Part shown: in pieces, positions 23,801 to 36,631 of the stretch | Position numbering within the stretch: the first letter of the stretch is position 1 | Layout: every line of letters begins with the position of its first letter | NCBI RefSeq assembly: GCF_048771995.1 | Contig: NC_133026.1 | Coordinates: 9,988,001-10,052,000, forward strand | Source: Taeniopygia guttata | Taxonomy: Eukaryota; Chordata; Aves; Passeriformes; Estrildidae | DNA length: 64,000 nt | Reading direction: 5' to 3' | Made by a program: the position numbers and the translations under genes | Notes under the pieces: model-generated | Told to the model about the DNA's origin: nothing | Database searches by the model: none | The model's input: only the letters and a program-made list of their open reading frames with translations

Positions 23801-26360
23801 CATACATTCACTTCTGAGTGTAAACTGCTATATCCATTAGAGCAGAAAATAGTTTATCAAGGGACTACTCACTGGAAAGTTACTGAATATTTAAAAATAA
23901 AAAGAAATAGGCTGGTAAGAATGTTGTTGAGTAACTCTATGAAGTTCTGTTAATGGAAGATTTTTAATACAGGTAAAGCTACATGTTTCAGAAATTGCTT
24001 AGTAAGGTTTATCAGGAGAAGTCCTTCAGTCTTCACTCCACAAAAATTATGAATGAATGGTACAGATTGAGCTGATCCTTGAGGACAGAAGTTGTTGTTA
24101 AGTTGACAGAAGTCAGTTATTTTCAAGAGTTCTTTTACAGAGGATTGAGGGTTCCTTGATTCCCTGATATTTTTTTTAAATCCAGTCAAATTGAGATAAA
24201 AATGACAAGGTAGAAGTCTGTAGAACTAGAACAGATTTACTAATAATTTTCTAATATTTTTTATCTTTTTTTTTAGGTTTTGTGTATATATCACTGAGAT
24301 GTTCTCTTTCTTTTCTTGTATATAAACAATAATAATCTGTCTGTATATGATTCATTTTTATATATGCCATGTTCTCTACTCTATGAATCCACTCATTAAT
24401 TTTCTATGCAGCAGCTTGTATTTCATTAGATATTTTTTCCCTCCTGCAGGCAGAAATAGCTCTGAAGACACATTTATCACTGATTCTTGCAGAAAATATT
24501 CTTGAATTTTGAGCAGCATAGTGTTTCTCTTTCTGATTTCTTCTGATTTCTATTCTGTTTTTCATGTAAAAGTTATTTCCAAGACAAAACCTTGGAATGT
24601 GTGGCCCTTCATTCAATTACAACTGATTATTATGTTCAATTCTTTTTCTGCCATTAATTAGGTTGAATTATTTTATTAATATTTCCATTACTTTATAGAG
24701 AATATCATGCAATTTTTTTTTTATCTTGAAGAAATTATGGCTTTGCTATTTTCTTAAATAGATATTTTACTAACAAAACAGAATTAAGAAACCATCTGTT
24801 GCATGTAGGTAGTGTTTTTCCATTGTTAAGGTAGTGCATATGTGTGTATTGTGAATGTACAACATCCAGATATATAAATGAAAGTAGAAAACCATTCTGT
24901 ATCAGCAGCTTAAAAGCTGAGATTTCTGTAGTGGATGATGGAAATGATATTTGATAAATTAATACTTTGCTTCAATGTTCAGAAATCTGCCTGGCCTTAA
25001 CTGAAAGCAGACTTTGTCCCATCACTAACAGGAATGCCCTGCAACATCCTTGCTAAGCATGGGATTCCTGATTCAGGCAGGGCACCTGGTGAGTGTTCTG
25101 GGAAAAAGGTGGCAGGGATGGGAGTGGTGCAGTTTAGAGTTACTGAGAAGGCACAGCTTCTCATCAGGGGATGTGACTTGCCTGGTAGGGACCAAACTCA
25201 ATTTTTATTTTCAGGTCATTAACATGCATAAAGGTTTTACAGTTAAAAACCAACCAACCAAATAAACAACAGGGATTTTGAAAGCTGATCACTTCTTAAC
25301 ATCCCCAGAGTCAACAGCAGATGAAAAGATCTTCAGAAAGAAGGTCCCCACATGAGGCTGCAATGAAAAGCATTTCCCCTGGCCAGTATCTTACAGTTAT
25401 ATCCCCAGCCCCCTATGTCCCATATATCCAATATAGGACTGTTTTTGACAAAATTGAGAAAAAACTGTTTTAGCACTCCTCTCATCTGTAGCAAGCCTTG
25501 GTTCACTGGGCAGAACCTTTTGGACCTGCCATGTCTCAGTCTGCAATTGCACATGGGCAGAGAGGGATGTCTCAGCTCTCAGCTAGACCCAATACGCAAA
25601 ATTTTGCTCTGAACTTTGATTAACAGAAAACCATTAGGAATAGCTGCATCTTCAGAAAGGATCTGGTGCATAATGATTTACTCAGGAGTGGTGAGAAATG
25701 CTATGAGCCTCAGCAAAGAACCCAAATTATTCACTGCCTCATCTTCTTCTTGCTTCAAAGCCTAGCCATGACTCTGGACATCCCATTCCTACACTAAAGA
25801 CATGTTTACCTCCTGCCCTTGGTACAGTGGTAATGTCCCTCACCCCACACTTCATTTGGACTGCCAAACAATCCTAATGCCAGGAACAAAACGTCTTTGT
25901 GTTTGATTTTCTGTGAGCATATTTCATTTAGTAGTTTCAAAACTACATATTTTAAAAACATTATTTGGATTTATCGCCTGTGACTTCATGAACTTCTTCC
26001 AAGAATTCTCTCTTTGAAGTGCTTTTCCAGAGGATATTACAACTACATCTGTTCCTTTGTAAGCTCACTGACACTACTCTGTCTTTTCAGATAGATAACA
26101 CGAGCAGTTCCCAGGCTGCTATAATTTAAACTCATCACTTAAGCATGTCCCAGAGCAGTATAGTGAATAGATATCCCTGATGTCTTCTCATACTATGGAG
26201 ACTCCAGAGCAAATGGTTTCTAGGAAAGGAAGAATCCCTGCCAAACTTGTACCTGATCTAAACCCTGTGACTTGTCCTATCCAACTTCAGATGTCAGTAC
26301 TCAAGGACATGGTGCTCCTGAGTGTGAAATTGGAGAGTGGAGTTGGGGTTGGATATTATA
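20829..26360. other. Intergenic, no gene recognised
   Basis: Mixed composition, no recognisable exon chain and no clear repeat family. AT-rich from about 23.4 to 25.0 kb. Confidence 0.55.
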
Positions 26361-26365
26361 AACTC

Positions 26366-26565
26366 AGAGTTGGGGTTGTTCAGCCCGGAGAAAAGAAGCC
26401 TCTGGCTTCTTTTTTTTTTTTTTTTTTGGAGAAAAGAAGCTCCATCCAACCTGGCCTTGAACGCTTCCAGGGATGGAGCAGCCACAGCTTCTCTGGCTGG
26501 CCTGGGCCAGGGCCTCACCACCCTCACAGGGAAGAATTTCTTACTAATATTTAATCTGTAGATAT
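26366..26565. mobile_element. CR1 fragments in opposite orientations with poly(T)
   Basis: 26366-26402 reads like sense CR1 (GTTGGGGTTGTTCAGCCCGG). From about 26440 it reads as antisense CR1 (CCATCCAACCTGGCCTTGAA, then CAGCCACAGCTTCTCTGGCT, then a CTCACCACC segment). An 18-T run at 26410-26427 lies at the junction, and GGAGAAAAGAAG occurs on both sides of it. Confidence 0.75.
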
Positions 26566-27117
26566 TATGATCTCTGAATTTCTTTGAAGATCTATAATGC
26601 TTCATGAAAAAAAAAGAGAGGTCCAGGGATTCCTGTACTCATGAGGATAACAGAAAGGCCATAGTCCCAGAGTCACAGTATTCCTGTCATTCCGACATTG
26701 GTGTCCATCTTATTACCTCCATTTCTACATTTGTGTCTTTCAAAAAAAAAAAAAAAAAGAGAAAATTCTCTTGCAGAGAATTAGAAAAAAGTATCTCCCT
26801 CTCTCTACATGGTTTTCTGAAAGCAGTTTTGCAGGAGGTGAATCACATCCCAGTCTCCAGTTCAGTTTAAAGGATAAGGGAGCACTGGCCTATCATCATG
26901 ATTCCACCCTGAAGTACTGAACTAACAACCTGGGCTCTTGCTTTGAGAGTTACCACCTTGGCATATCATCTGCTTCTTCTCTGAGTGCCTGTTGGCTTTG
27001 TGTGTTTGGTCTGCCATTGTAGCAGTAATCACAGAACACCTGATCTGGTGGAAACAACTCACAAGAGGAAACCCTAAAGTCACATTGACAGTAGGATATT
27101 GAAATACTCTTCTAGAC

Positions 27118-27530
27118 TGAGCACAGAATGGGTTGGGATGGAAGGGATCTTAGAAACCATCTCATTTCAAACCCCCTGCCAGGAACACCTTCCACTAGAC
27201 CAGGCTTGTCAAATCCCCATCCAACCCGGCCTTGAACACTTCCAGGGATGGGGCAGCCACAGCTTCTCTGGCCAGCCTGGGCAAGAGCCTCACCACCTTC
27301 ACAGAGAAGAATTTATTAATAATATTTCTTCTGAATCTACTCCCTTTCAGTTAAAACTATTGCCTCTTGCCCTATCCTTCCATACCCTTGTGAAAAGTCC
27401 CTCTCCAGGTCTCTTAAGTAGCCCCTTCAGGGGTTGTAAGGTGTTTTAAGGTCTCTCTAGAGGCTTCTTTTCTCCAGGCTGAACGACCCCAAGTCTCAGT
27501 GTGTGTCCATGGGAGGGTTGCTTCATCCCT
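27118..27530 (-). mobile_element. CR1 LINE 3' end, antisense on plus strand
   Basis: Typical antisense CR1 order: GGTTGGGATGGAAGGGATC, CTGCCAGGAACACC, CCATCCAACCCGGCCTTGAA, CAGCCACAGCTTCTCTGG, then GTCCCTCTCCAGG and CTCCAGGCTGAACGACCCC. The 3' end of the element is at the left, so it is on the minus strand. The right limit is approximate. Confidence 0.88.
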
Positions 27531-30480
27531 CATGGCCCAAAATGTCCATTTCTTTTGATGGAGCCTGGGATAGTTGAACACTGAGACTTAGCAGGGTAAA
27601 ACAACTATTCTAATGAAGGAATAAATATTACTTAAAATATATAAAAGCTTGATTTCAGAGGTTGTAGAAGATGTTTTGGTACCTAAAGACACTTCAATAG
27701 AAATTTGAAACATGCTAATAGTTTTGAAAACTACTAGGGATTCCATCTTGACTTTTATCCCAAATGCCATAATCCTCAACACTGTTAAATGTGGATTTGT
27801 TACTCTTGTAGGTGCCCTTTGTTTTGCTCTTACTGATAGCATCACTGTTCCCACAAAATATATTACATTTTGTTCTTTAGTGATTAATCTCTTCACTTTC
27901 CTATTAACAAAACAGCAAATGGGATGCTAGTTTCCTTCCTCCCTGCTGAGCAGATCATTTTATGCAGTTTCCTCACAACAGACATTAAAGGAGAAATAGA
28001 GACTGGTTACTGTGAATTGCTGCTATGGATACAAGTATCTTCCATTTCTCAGAGTTCTGAGACTGCATGGAGTGCTTGTTAGCATATTAGCCAAAAGGCA
28101 TTCAGTGCTGTATTGTGTTGAAGTCTACTGCCCATCTTATTTTTTCATAGTCTATTTTGTAGAAACAAATGGCAAAGGTTTGTTTTCCCTATTTCAACAG
28201 TTTGTTAAACTTCAAGACTAAGACATACAAAGCTTCAGTGTTGATGTTAATGAGAGCTGACAGCCTCATAGGGAGCATAAAAAAAGACCAGAATTGACTA
28301 AAGAAGAATTTACCATACATATAAGCCTCTACCACCCATATATCAAACATTTTCAAATAACTCTTTAAACAAAACTTGGAGGAAATTAACTTCTGCTATT
28401 GTTTGTACAGTGATCCTTATGCCAGTGCTGACATATTCGTAGGTCACAGCTATTTAGCTGCAGAACACCAAACAGTGTCTCTTGCCTAAAGATATCCATC
28501 CCTTTGATGTCAGAAAGCTCAAACATAAAAGCAGCAAGATAAACAGGCAAAAGAGATCAATTTAATTCACCACTGGAAGGATAGGGTTGTACTTCTTAAT
28601 AAGATTAAATAAATGAACACTTAAATGACTGCACTGTGTGAAATAACTTGATTTTCTTTAAAGTATCCACTCAGTGTTGTGTTCATAGAAATTCTTACAT
28701 TAAGGATAACAAAGGAAACAGTTCTTGCATCTGTTATTTGGTTGTGGTAGAAATACAATACACAGTTACTGTGAGTGAAAAGTTACTGATGTCATTCTGT
28801 AAGTCTCTCCGATGCTTCTTTCATTTTAGGCTCTATGTAGGTGATGTTTTCAAGAGCCTTCACCCCTGAGTCATGTAAATTATGCAAATGAATATTTGCA
28901 TAATTGAACTGTGCTCTAGGACACACAAAAATATTAATTATAACCATAAGATTTTTCCAGTTTGCTTGAGAAAAAGCAGCTTGAGAGGTGTACTGAACAT
29001 TTGCACCCAATGAACGCCTCACCCTATTTTGAGTGTTACTTTTAGTGTCAAACCACAAGCTCAAATAATTGGAAGATAAAACCAACAGAAGGTAACATTT
29101 TAACAGTATATAATATTATTTTCAGGACCTCTAATAACTAACCATATGGAGTGTTGTATGCCCCCTCTTTACTCTGTTGGTTATGTAGCTTTTATAAAAT
29201 AAAATGTCAGGATCTTTTCAAGTTCATGCTAGTTACAATAGTGTTTGTTTTAAGGAAGTAGACCACTGCAGTCTGGGACTTGATCCAAAGTCTATTTAAA
29301 TCTCTTGAAAAATCAGGTGATGACTGCTCATACTGTATCTTGGGCACATGTTTCATGTTCATGGGATTCTTAATCAAATGTGTTTTTCCAGCAAAGCAAG
29401 CACATGAGTGACTTGCTTCGTCAAGGTCTGTGAAAAAAAGAGATTATCCTGTTAGCACATAATGGTAATTATTTTGTGCTGTTTGGCTTCTGAGGCACTT
29501 CCTTATAACTTGAACTTATTTAATAGTAACTCACTGAATACACAAAACCATGGATATTGTGTCATGAAATTAACTTAAATATATTTTTGGTAACCCAACA
29601 GCAATTCAGCTGGTATTACAAATATCTTTATCATCCTTCATTGATTTTCCCTAGTGTCCTTACAAATCAATGTCTTTTACTGGAGCTACTGAGTGAGAGA
29701 ATAACAGTCCAAATATTCCACTTGTTTTCTTTGAGCAGCGAATAAAATTATTTCAAAAAATCAATTGTGTTTTTTCTTCCCTTGATATTTGATCTCATAA
29801 GAATCTTCTTGATGCTGAGATATGAAATGATTGCAAAATCAAGCTTTGCTTTAAAATCATTGAGCAAATTTTGAGACTGTCCAAGAAGCAATTTAATTAC
29901 CTGTTCTACAAATTGCACACAGCAAACACAACTGCAGACCACAAGACATTGCACAATTGCAGGTTTTGTTTAAAAACTGTCAGAGCAGGCAGACTTGGAT
30001 TTTTCTGAACAGATTTATTTACTTTGAAACTTTATGCCTTGACTTACTTCAGTGATGTACTCAGCAGATGAGACATTTCATAGATTACTTTTGGAGTAAC
30101 CATGTGCTAATATTTATAGATAAAGGTCTGTTAAAAACATGTTCAAGTTGCATTTTGATGGAAACCTTCATGAAGCAAACCCACTCCTGGGAGCTGTTGC
30201 TAAGGCATAACACGTGATTAATGGACAACTGAGGATGAGCCTTGATCACTGTGAGGGGCTCTTAATGACAAAGGCTAAAAAAAAATCGTATTAAGAAGGA
30301 AATTTATTATCTGGCATTGTTTAAGAATAATCCTTACTAACTCCAGGACAAAGAGGCTGTCATGGCTCTGAGAGCCAGACCGCAAGGCACTGACCCTCTG
30401 CCTGCAAACAGAGCCTGCGTGGGCAGATAAATCAGTGAAGATTTAAAGACTTTATTTGAGAATTAGATAAAAATTGGCCA
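27531..30480. other. Intergenic, no gene recognised
   Basis: AT-rich sequence with short frames only; no repeat family that I recognise. Confidence 0.55.
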
Positions 30481-30489
30481 AAACGACCA

Positions 30490-31062
30490 AATGGACCTTG
30501 GGGATACATCAGGCACAAAATCCCTGGATGGTCCAAGGAGAGGATTCTCCTGCTCTACTCTGCCCTGGTGGGGCCTAACCTCGAGCATCATGTGCAGTTT
30601 TGGCAGCACAATATAAGGAGGAATAGCTATTGGAAATTCATGTCCAAAGGAAGGACATGAAGATGGTGAGGGCCTTGAGGGAGAAACAAGAAGTGGCTGA
30701 AGTCACTTGGTCTGTTCAGCTTGGAGAAGATGAGGCTGAGGGGAAGAGGAGGGGCAGGCTCTGATCTCTGCTCTGTGGTGACAGTGACAGGACCCAAGGG
30801 AATGGCCTGAAGTTGTGTAAGGGCAGGTTTAGGTTGCATATTAGGAAAAGGTTCTTCCCCAAAAGGTGGCTGGGAACAGGAGGAGGCTACCCAGGGAAGT
30901 GGTCACAGCACCAGCCTGGCAGAGGTTAAGAAGCATTTAGACAATGCTCTCAGGCACAGGGTGTGACTTTTGGGGATGGTGCTGTGCAGGGTCAGGAGCT
31001 GGACTCAATGATCCCTGGGTCCTTTCCAACTCACAATATTCTATTATCCCCTGATTCTATGG
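30490..31062 (+). mobile_element. CR1 LINE 3' part, sense
   Basis: The plus strand follows CR1 sense order: TGCCCTGGTGGGGCCTAACC, a TTTTGGCAGCAC segment, GAGGGGCAGGCTCTGATCTC, GACAGGACCCAAGGGAATGG, CCAGGGAAGTGGTCACAGCA, and the terminal CTGGACTCAATGATCC with ATTCTATTATC and GATTCTATGG. 5'-truncated; the left boundary is approximate. Confidence 0.88.
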
Positions 31063-33612
31063 AAAAGAATGAAAGTGCCATAGGAATTCCAGATCACCAC
31101 ATTTTATTTAAGATATTAGTATAGCATTAAGATTTGTTGTGCAGATAAGTCAGTTGCTGCTAAACCCTTCAGAAATGAGAGAAATACCTCAGATAGTCAA
31201 GTAGCTGAAATATACAAATTCAAACCTGCAAATTTAAGGTTGATTTGAGGATTTTCGTTACAAAGATGAAGGTGGGAAAATCACAATCCTGATTTATCAA
31301 AAGTAACAAATCATTTATCACCAACATGAGCTTGATGCCAGCCACTTCTATGGCAATAGTGTGGTATGCTTCTTCTGAGAAATGCTTATCTGAATGTCAT
31401 GCTTCCTGTACTGTGAAATACTCTAGAGAAAAGGAGCCCATTATTTCCATAAGTCAAAGTTTTGCAAGAATTATTTATTGCAAACGCACAAAAGCACAAA
31501 AGGAGAAATAAATTTTTTTGTGTCAGATTAATTTTTGTGTCAGATTTTAGCACCACACACTAGAGTGTGTGGTACTAAAATCTCTTAAATGTTGAATCAT
31601 TGTAAGTGCAATGACAAAATACACAACATCCAGTTAAACATCAGCAACAAATGACTGAAGTGCCCCCAAATAAAATAATGTAAATTTTAAGTCAATATAG
31701 AAAAAGGGAATATTAAAGTCTGTATTCCTCCTTCTCAATGTAACTGCAGAAAATGCCCTTTTAGTTGTTGCAAAGTTTGTTTCTTGCGAGTTCTGAAATT
31801 ATGAAGTGTCATAACTGTACCTGAACTGCAATTATGAGGAAGCCAAAATCAGAACAGCTATAGAAGTGCGTGTTGGAAAGATCATCAGTCTTAGCTATAA
31901 AGAAAAAAACAAATAGCAAGGAAAGAACCTGTAACATGGAAGTAAATGTGGAGACAAAAACAGAATGGAAAAACCCATTGTTTTCATGATTAAGGCAGAC
32001 TTTGGGAGGACATGGCAAGATGGATACTGGCTAGTCAAAGTAACAGTGATTAAAGAGGTGTCTCCTCAGCACATCAGGGCTGGCCCTGGCAGGTCAGTGC
32101 CCTCAAAGGCACTGAGTAGAGAGGAGAAGCAACCACAGACACTCATTTGCCACAATATTTTTCAAACTGATAATGGCAGTCAGTTCAACTGAGATAGGAC
32201 GTTGCCTTATCTTTTTATTTATTATTAATAATAATGTATTTGCAAAGAGAAAAATGGTGGGATTCCTGTTGGGTTTAAAACACCTAGCAACCATTGATTA
32301 TGTGTCTCTTTAGTAAAGTCCTTCATTAGATATTTTTATTAATTTGATTTAACTAAAAAGAATTCTATAAGATTATTCTCCTGCTCATATTTTTTCCATT
32401 TCTAAACTGTTCTGATAAATCATGATAAACTAATAAGCATAAATTGCTTTTCACTGAAATTCCTGTCATGGTCTCAAACATTTCTGATCATGATGAAAAG
32501 TGAAAAGACCAATGAATAGGAGTTATGACTAGTATTTGAGAATTAGAATTTATGTTTTTATTTATTGAAATGAAACAATTTATATAAAAGGAAAAGGCTT
32601 TCTATTACAACCTCTGAAAATATAACCACACCAAAAATCTGTAGTTGAAATAACTGATTTCAGTAATTGGGTTTGGTTTGGGGTTTTTTTGTTTGTTCGG
32701 TTGGGTTTTCTTGGTTTTGTTTTGCCTTGGGCTGTGGTTTTTTGTTTTTTTTTTTTAATTTCTTTAGGAATCATATTACTCTAATTAAGGGGTGCATTGA
32801 TTTTTCTTGGCTGTAATTGCAGTATTTCCTAAGACAGGGGCAAAGCCACATAAGAAAAAGAATGAGAGGCTCATAGGAAGATGGATGTGAAAATAAATGT
32901 ATATTGTATACAACATTTTACATTCTGTTTTCTACTTATCATAAATTACTTTTCAATCAACTCAAAATATTTCTGCTATGTAATGTAATGAAAAGAGAAA
33001 CAAAATGTTACAGAAAAGAATATTCTACTGACAGAGAGATTCAGATTCATGTTCAATAATTCTTTTTTGCTCAGCTATTTCCTGTAAATTCACAGCACTT
33101 CTGTGCTGTAAAGTTTTCAAGGTAGCATGCTCTGAAAAGAAGAAATTGAACACGATATGAACAAGATTCAGAGAATCCTGATGCATTCTTTTCGGAGGCT
33201 CAATTTGCGTTGTCAGTTTTGTTCTTGAAGGCATACCTGTCAAAAGGTGAGCAGTAAAATCCCCAGCTGTAGGTCTATATGGCAGAAAATGATCCACAAA
33301 TATTGCAAATGTGTTCTCTCAGAAAGGTGCCTTTAGATAATTTTGTAAAAATGCTGTCTTGCTCCTTAGTAATGGTCAAAAGTCAAAGAGAATATTAAAT
33401 AAGGCTCTTCAACTAAGATCCCTTAGTACATATTTCTTAACGAAAAGTAATCATAGCTAAGTCATAGAAATCAGTGGTGGAGCCATTTCTTTATCACTAT
33501 GGGCATCTCTGGTTCCCTTTGGGAAGGAGATGCAGCAAAACCAGAGATGATACAAAGAGGGCAGAAGGGAGGGTCAGAGGGACAGAGCTTCTACTGCACT
33601 GCAATGTAAAGA
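31063..33612. other. Intergenic, no gene recognised
   Basis: AT-rich. Apart from the palindrome it contains a T/G-rich tract at about 32671-32758 ending in a 12-T run. Confidence 0.55.
31515..31583. repeat. 42-bp near-perfect palindrome after a 17-bp-period direct repeat
   Basis: The 20-nt arms 31542-31561 and 31564-31583 are reverse complements except one position (C against T), around a 2-nt centre AG. Just before it, TTTTTGTGTCAGATT occurs twice (31515-31529 and 31532-31546); the second copy runs into the left arm. No known element is recognised. Confidence 0.9.
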
Positions 33613-33617
33613 GTTGG

Positions 33618-34186
33618 TGTGGATTGACCCCAAGAGGCAGCTCAGCCCCACACAGCCAGGCACTGAACCTCCCTCAGCAGGAAAGGGACAGAAACAGAAG
33701 GGTGAAAAGGAGAAAACTCATGGGTTCAGATAAAGGCAGTTTAACAGGCAGAATAAAAGCCATACATGCATAAGCAAAGTAAAACAAAGAATTCATCCCC
33801 CTCTTCCATGGGCAGCAGGTGCTCAGCCATACTCAAGAAATCAAAGTTTCATTGCACATAACAGAGACTTGGCAAGACAATAATTCTAAATGTACTTCTG
33901 CCCTCAGCTTTTATTCCTGAGCTATCTGGTGTGGGATGTGCCTTTGGTCAGCTGGGCTCAGCTGTCCTGGCTGTCCCATCCCATCCCATCCCAACCTGCT
34001 GTGCACTCCCAGCGCTCGCTGGTGAGCCACTGTGAGAACTGGAGAAGGCCTTGGTGCTGTGATGGGCTGCTGAGCAACAGCTGAAACATTCTTGTGTTAT
34101 CAACACTGTTTTGGCCACAAATCCAAAACAGAGCCCTGCAGACTGCTATAAAGAGAATTAATTCAGTCTCAGCCAAACCCAGGAGA
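33618..34186 (-). mobile_element. Solo LTR, avian ERVL-like family (569 bp)
   Basis: The segment matches, as I remember it, a common avian LTR: the plus strand has TGTGGATTGACCCC at the left, GGGTGAAAAGGAGAAAACTC, then TTGGTCAGCTGGGCTCAGCT, TGTTATCAACACTG and AATCCAAAACAGAGCCC before the right end. Sense is the minus strand, with a poly(A)-signal-like TTAAAC and a TATA-like AATAAAAGC in order. The flanks GTTGG (33613-33617) and GTTTG (34187-34191) look like a 5-bp target duplication with one mismatch. No internal retroviral genes are present. The family label is from memory. Confidence 0.8.
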
Positions 34187-34191
34187 GTTTG

Positions 34192-35600
34192 CAGGCACTA
34201 CCTGGTTTAGAAGAGTGGTGACTACAGAGAGGCACTCATCACTCTGGAGCCAACTCATGAGTGAGGCAACAAGGGAAGTGTGTTTGTGACTTCCCATAAC
34301 AGAAAACCTAAGGGACACACAACTGAATAATTAAGTTACAGTGCTAAAATAAAAATAATTACATTTTCTGAAAATGCATAGCAGAATTGTAGTACTCAGA
34401 TTTTGAGGATGCTGTGGCAGTCAAAAAGATATAATTGTGTTCAGATAATGGAGGACAAGGCTAACACTAAGTAGTAACATTGGATACAACTTTGACTCAG
34501 GATGTTTCTAGGAGTATAATAAGCTGGAAACTGGGAGAAGAGACTCAAGAAAAAATGCATTTACTCATAGTTTTCTTCCCATTCCTTTTCCTCCTGCACC
34601 CACCACAAGTTCCTGCTGGAGGCAAACTAATTACCTGGGCTGACCTAATTACCTGGGTCAATATAATATGGCATTTATTCTCCACAAAGTTTTTAACAGG
34701 TGAGCACAAACCAAGACTGAGGGAGGGAAAATCATCATGTCTTGGATGTGCTGGCGTGGCTGCAGCCACCTTGAAACATCACACTTCTGGACATTAAGAA
34801 ACTCAGCTCACACTGCACATAAATAACATCTCCATGAAAAGACTGAAAATGCATCTGTAAAACTAAAGCTCTCTGGAGATGGGAATTAATCAGTGTCACC
34901 TTGGCAAGCAAATATTTAGAAGAATGGAAAAATCCTCAATGTTATCCACATATTTATATAAGCAGTAAATGCAGGTTTTGGGCGGATGTTATCATAACCC
35001 AAGCTCACAACCACCTTGCTATTCTCTGCAATTGCCAGAGGAAAACATTGCTGCAAAAATATAAAGATAATGGCTTAGTTAAATTTAGTAGACTATTTTA
35101 ATCTTAAACTTCAGCCTCTAAACACATGTAATTGATAGTATATGAATGAGTCATGGAAACTTGCTTTTTATGAAGAAAATTACTAATGTTCAACTCTGGC
35201 TTTTTTCATTACTTTTTTTATCACTAGCTCTCTTCCAGTATGCAATTTAGTGATCCTTGGTCCTCAACATTTACAGCAATTTAAATATAATTCAGATGCT
35301 GGTAACATGGCTCCTGCCATTTCAAATGTTCATGAGTTTCCAAGTGATTCTGCTTCCATTTTTGCTCTTTATGAGCAAATCATTATTTATGAAGTCTTTA
35401 ATGATAAACTCCCACTTTCCTTAGGGTGGAATGCATCCCTTTCACAGACAGCTTGCCAAGTCTTCTGCACTGCACTTCCAGTGCAGCACAACTGGGAAGG
35501 GCAGCTGGGATCAGCAGAGAAAAGGCACTGGGAGCTGAAAGGCAAAGGAGGCTCTGGGCAATCCATGGTGAGTACCTTGATGAGCTCAGACAGCAGCTGA
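34192..35600. other. Intergenic, no gene recognised
   Basis: Mixed single-copy-looking sequence. A short duplication of CTAATTACCTGGG lies at 34627-34657 (period 18). Confidence 0.5.
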
Positions 35601-35730
35601 TCACAGAATCACAGAATCTGCTGAGCTGCAAAGACTCACAAGGATCATTGAGTCCAGCTCCTGGCCAGAACCAGCCCCAAGAGGCACACCATGGACCCAA
35701 AAGCACTGTCCAAACACCTGAGCAGTGATT
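35601..35730 (-). mobile_element. CR1 LINE 3'-end fragment
   Basis: Antisense CR1 terminus: TCACAGAATCACAGAATC, GAGCTGCAAAGACTCACAAG, GATCATTGAGTCCAGCTCC, then ACTGTCCAAACACCTGAG. Short and diverged. Confidence 0.75.
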
Positions 35731-36540
35731 GCAGAACATGTGGGTTTCCAAGTGAGATGTTTTATGCTGCTGTAGTGATGTGCTCAGGAATTTTAACTTT
35801 AAAAATGTGCTAAAAGAGCATGATAGGACTAGGAGTCAGCCAGGACTTGGGATGTACCTGCCTAGACCTTTGAATTGTAGAAAATGTCATAAAACAAAAA
35901 CTATTTTGGGGTTTTTTCAACAAAATTTCAAGATTGATTGGAAAATAATTATAACAAATTAATATTTTAAAAAAGTAAGATAGAAGTGAAATATCAAGAA
36001 ACCCAGTTTTGAAGGGATTCTGGGGTGGCTGCAGTCTGGACTATAGGATAAGTTTTAATGTTATGTTTTTACTTTTCTTCCAAAGCCTGAATAATGTCAG
36101 ATTTGAGAGACTTTAGCTTTGATAAACTGATGGCAGGTAAGGAAGGAGTAGAGAGTGAAAAATTTCATATTTCAAGAAAAGCAGGTTACACAGACTATCT
36201 CTCTTCTTCAGAAAGATTTCACAAGAATAGTCCAAGTCAATCTACAAAAGTTTAAGTAAACTAGCACATATTTCATGAACAGGTGAAAACCAGCAGACAA
36301 ATGGCTGATTTGACCTTGTCATCCAGAAAGGGAATAGATGATGTCTCATCATGTACATTTGCATGCAACCCTGCAACCTGCAACGTGTCCATTTAAAACT
36401 TTCAAAAATATCTGTATCATTCTTGAAGTTTCTGCACTCACTCTTCCTTTTCAGTGTCAAGACAGCCAGTCTGTGGGTAGGTTTGGGGTCATGTCCATGC
36501 AAATTTTCACCAAGAGCTACAAAAATTCATACTGTTAATC

Positions 36541-36631
36541 TTCTTTCTAATTAATTTTTTTTGTTGTTATTGTTGGGTTTTGTTTGTTGGTTTGTTTTGG
36601 GGTTGATTTTTTTTTTTTTTTTTTTTTTTTT
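36541..36631. repeat. T/G-rich low-complexity tract ending in a 25-T run
   Basis: Runs of T interrupted by single or double G, then an uninterrupted T run at 36607-36631. On the minus strand it is an A/C-rich, poly(A)-like tract, possibly an old retroposon tail; no body is recognised beside it. Confidence 0.85.

Noticed and set aside
35250-35751. Frames of 116-117 codons on both strands
   Set aside because: Overlap a CR1 fragment and each other; no motifs, no splice signals that chain to another exon.
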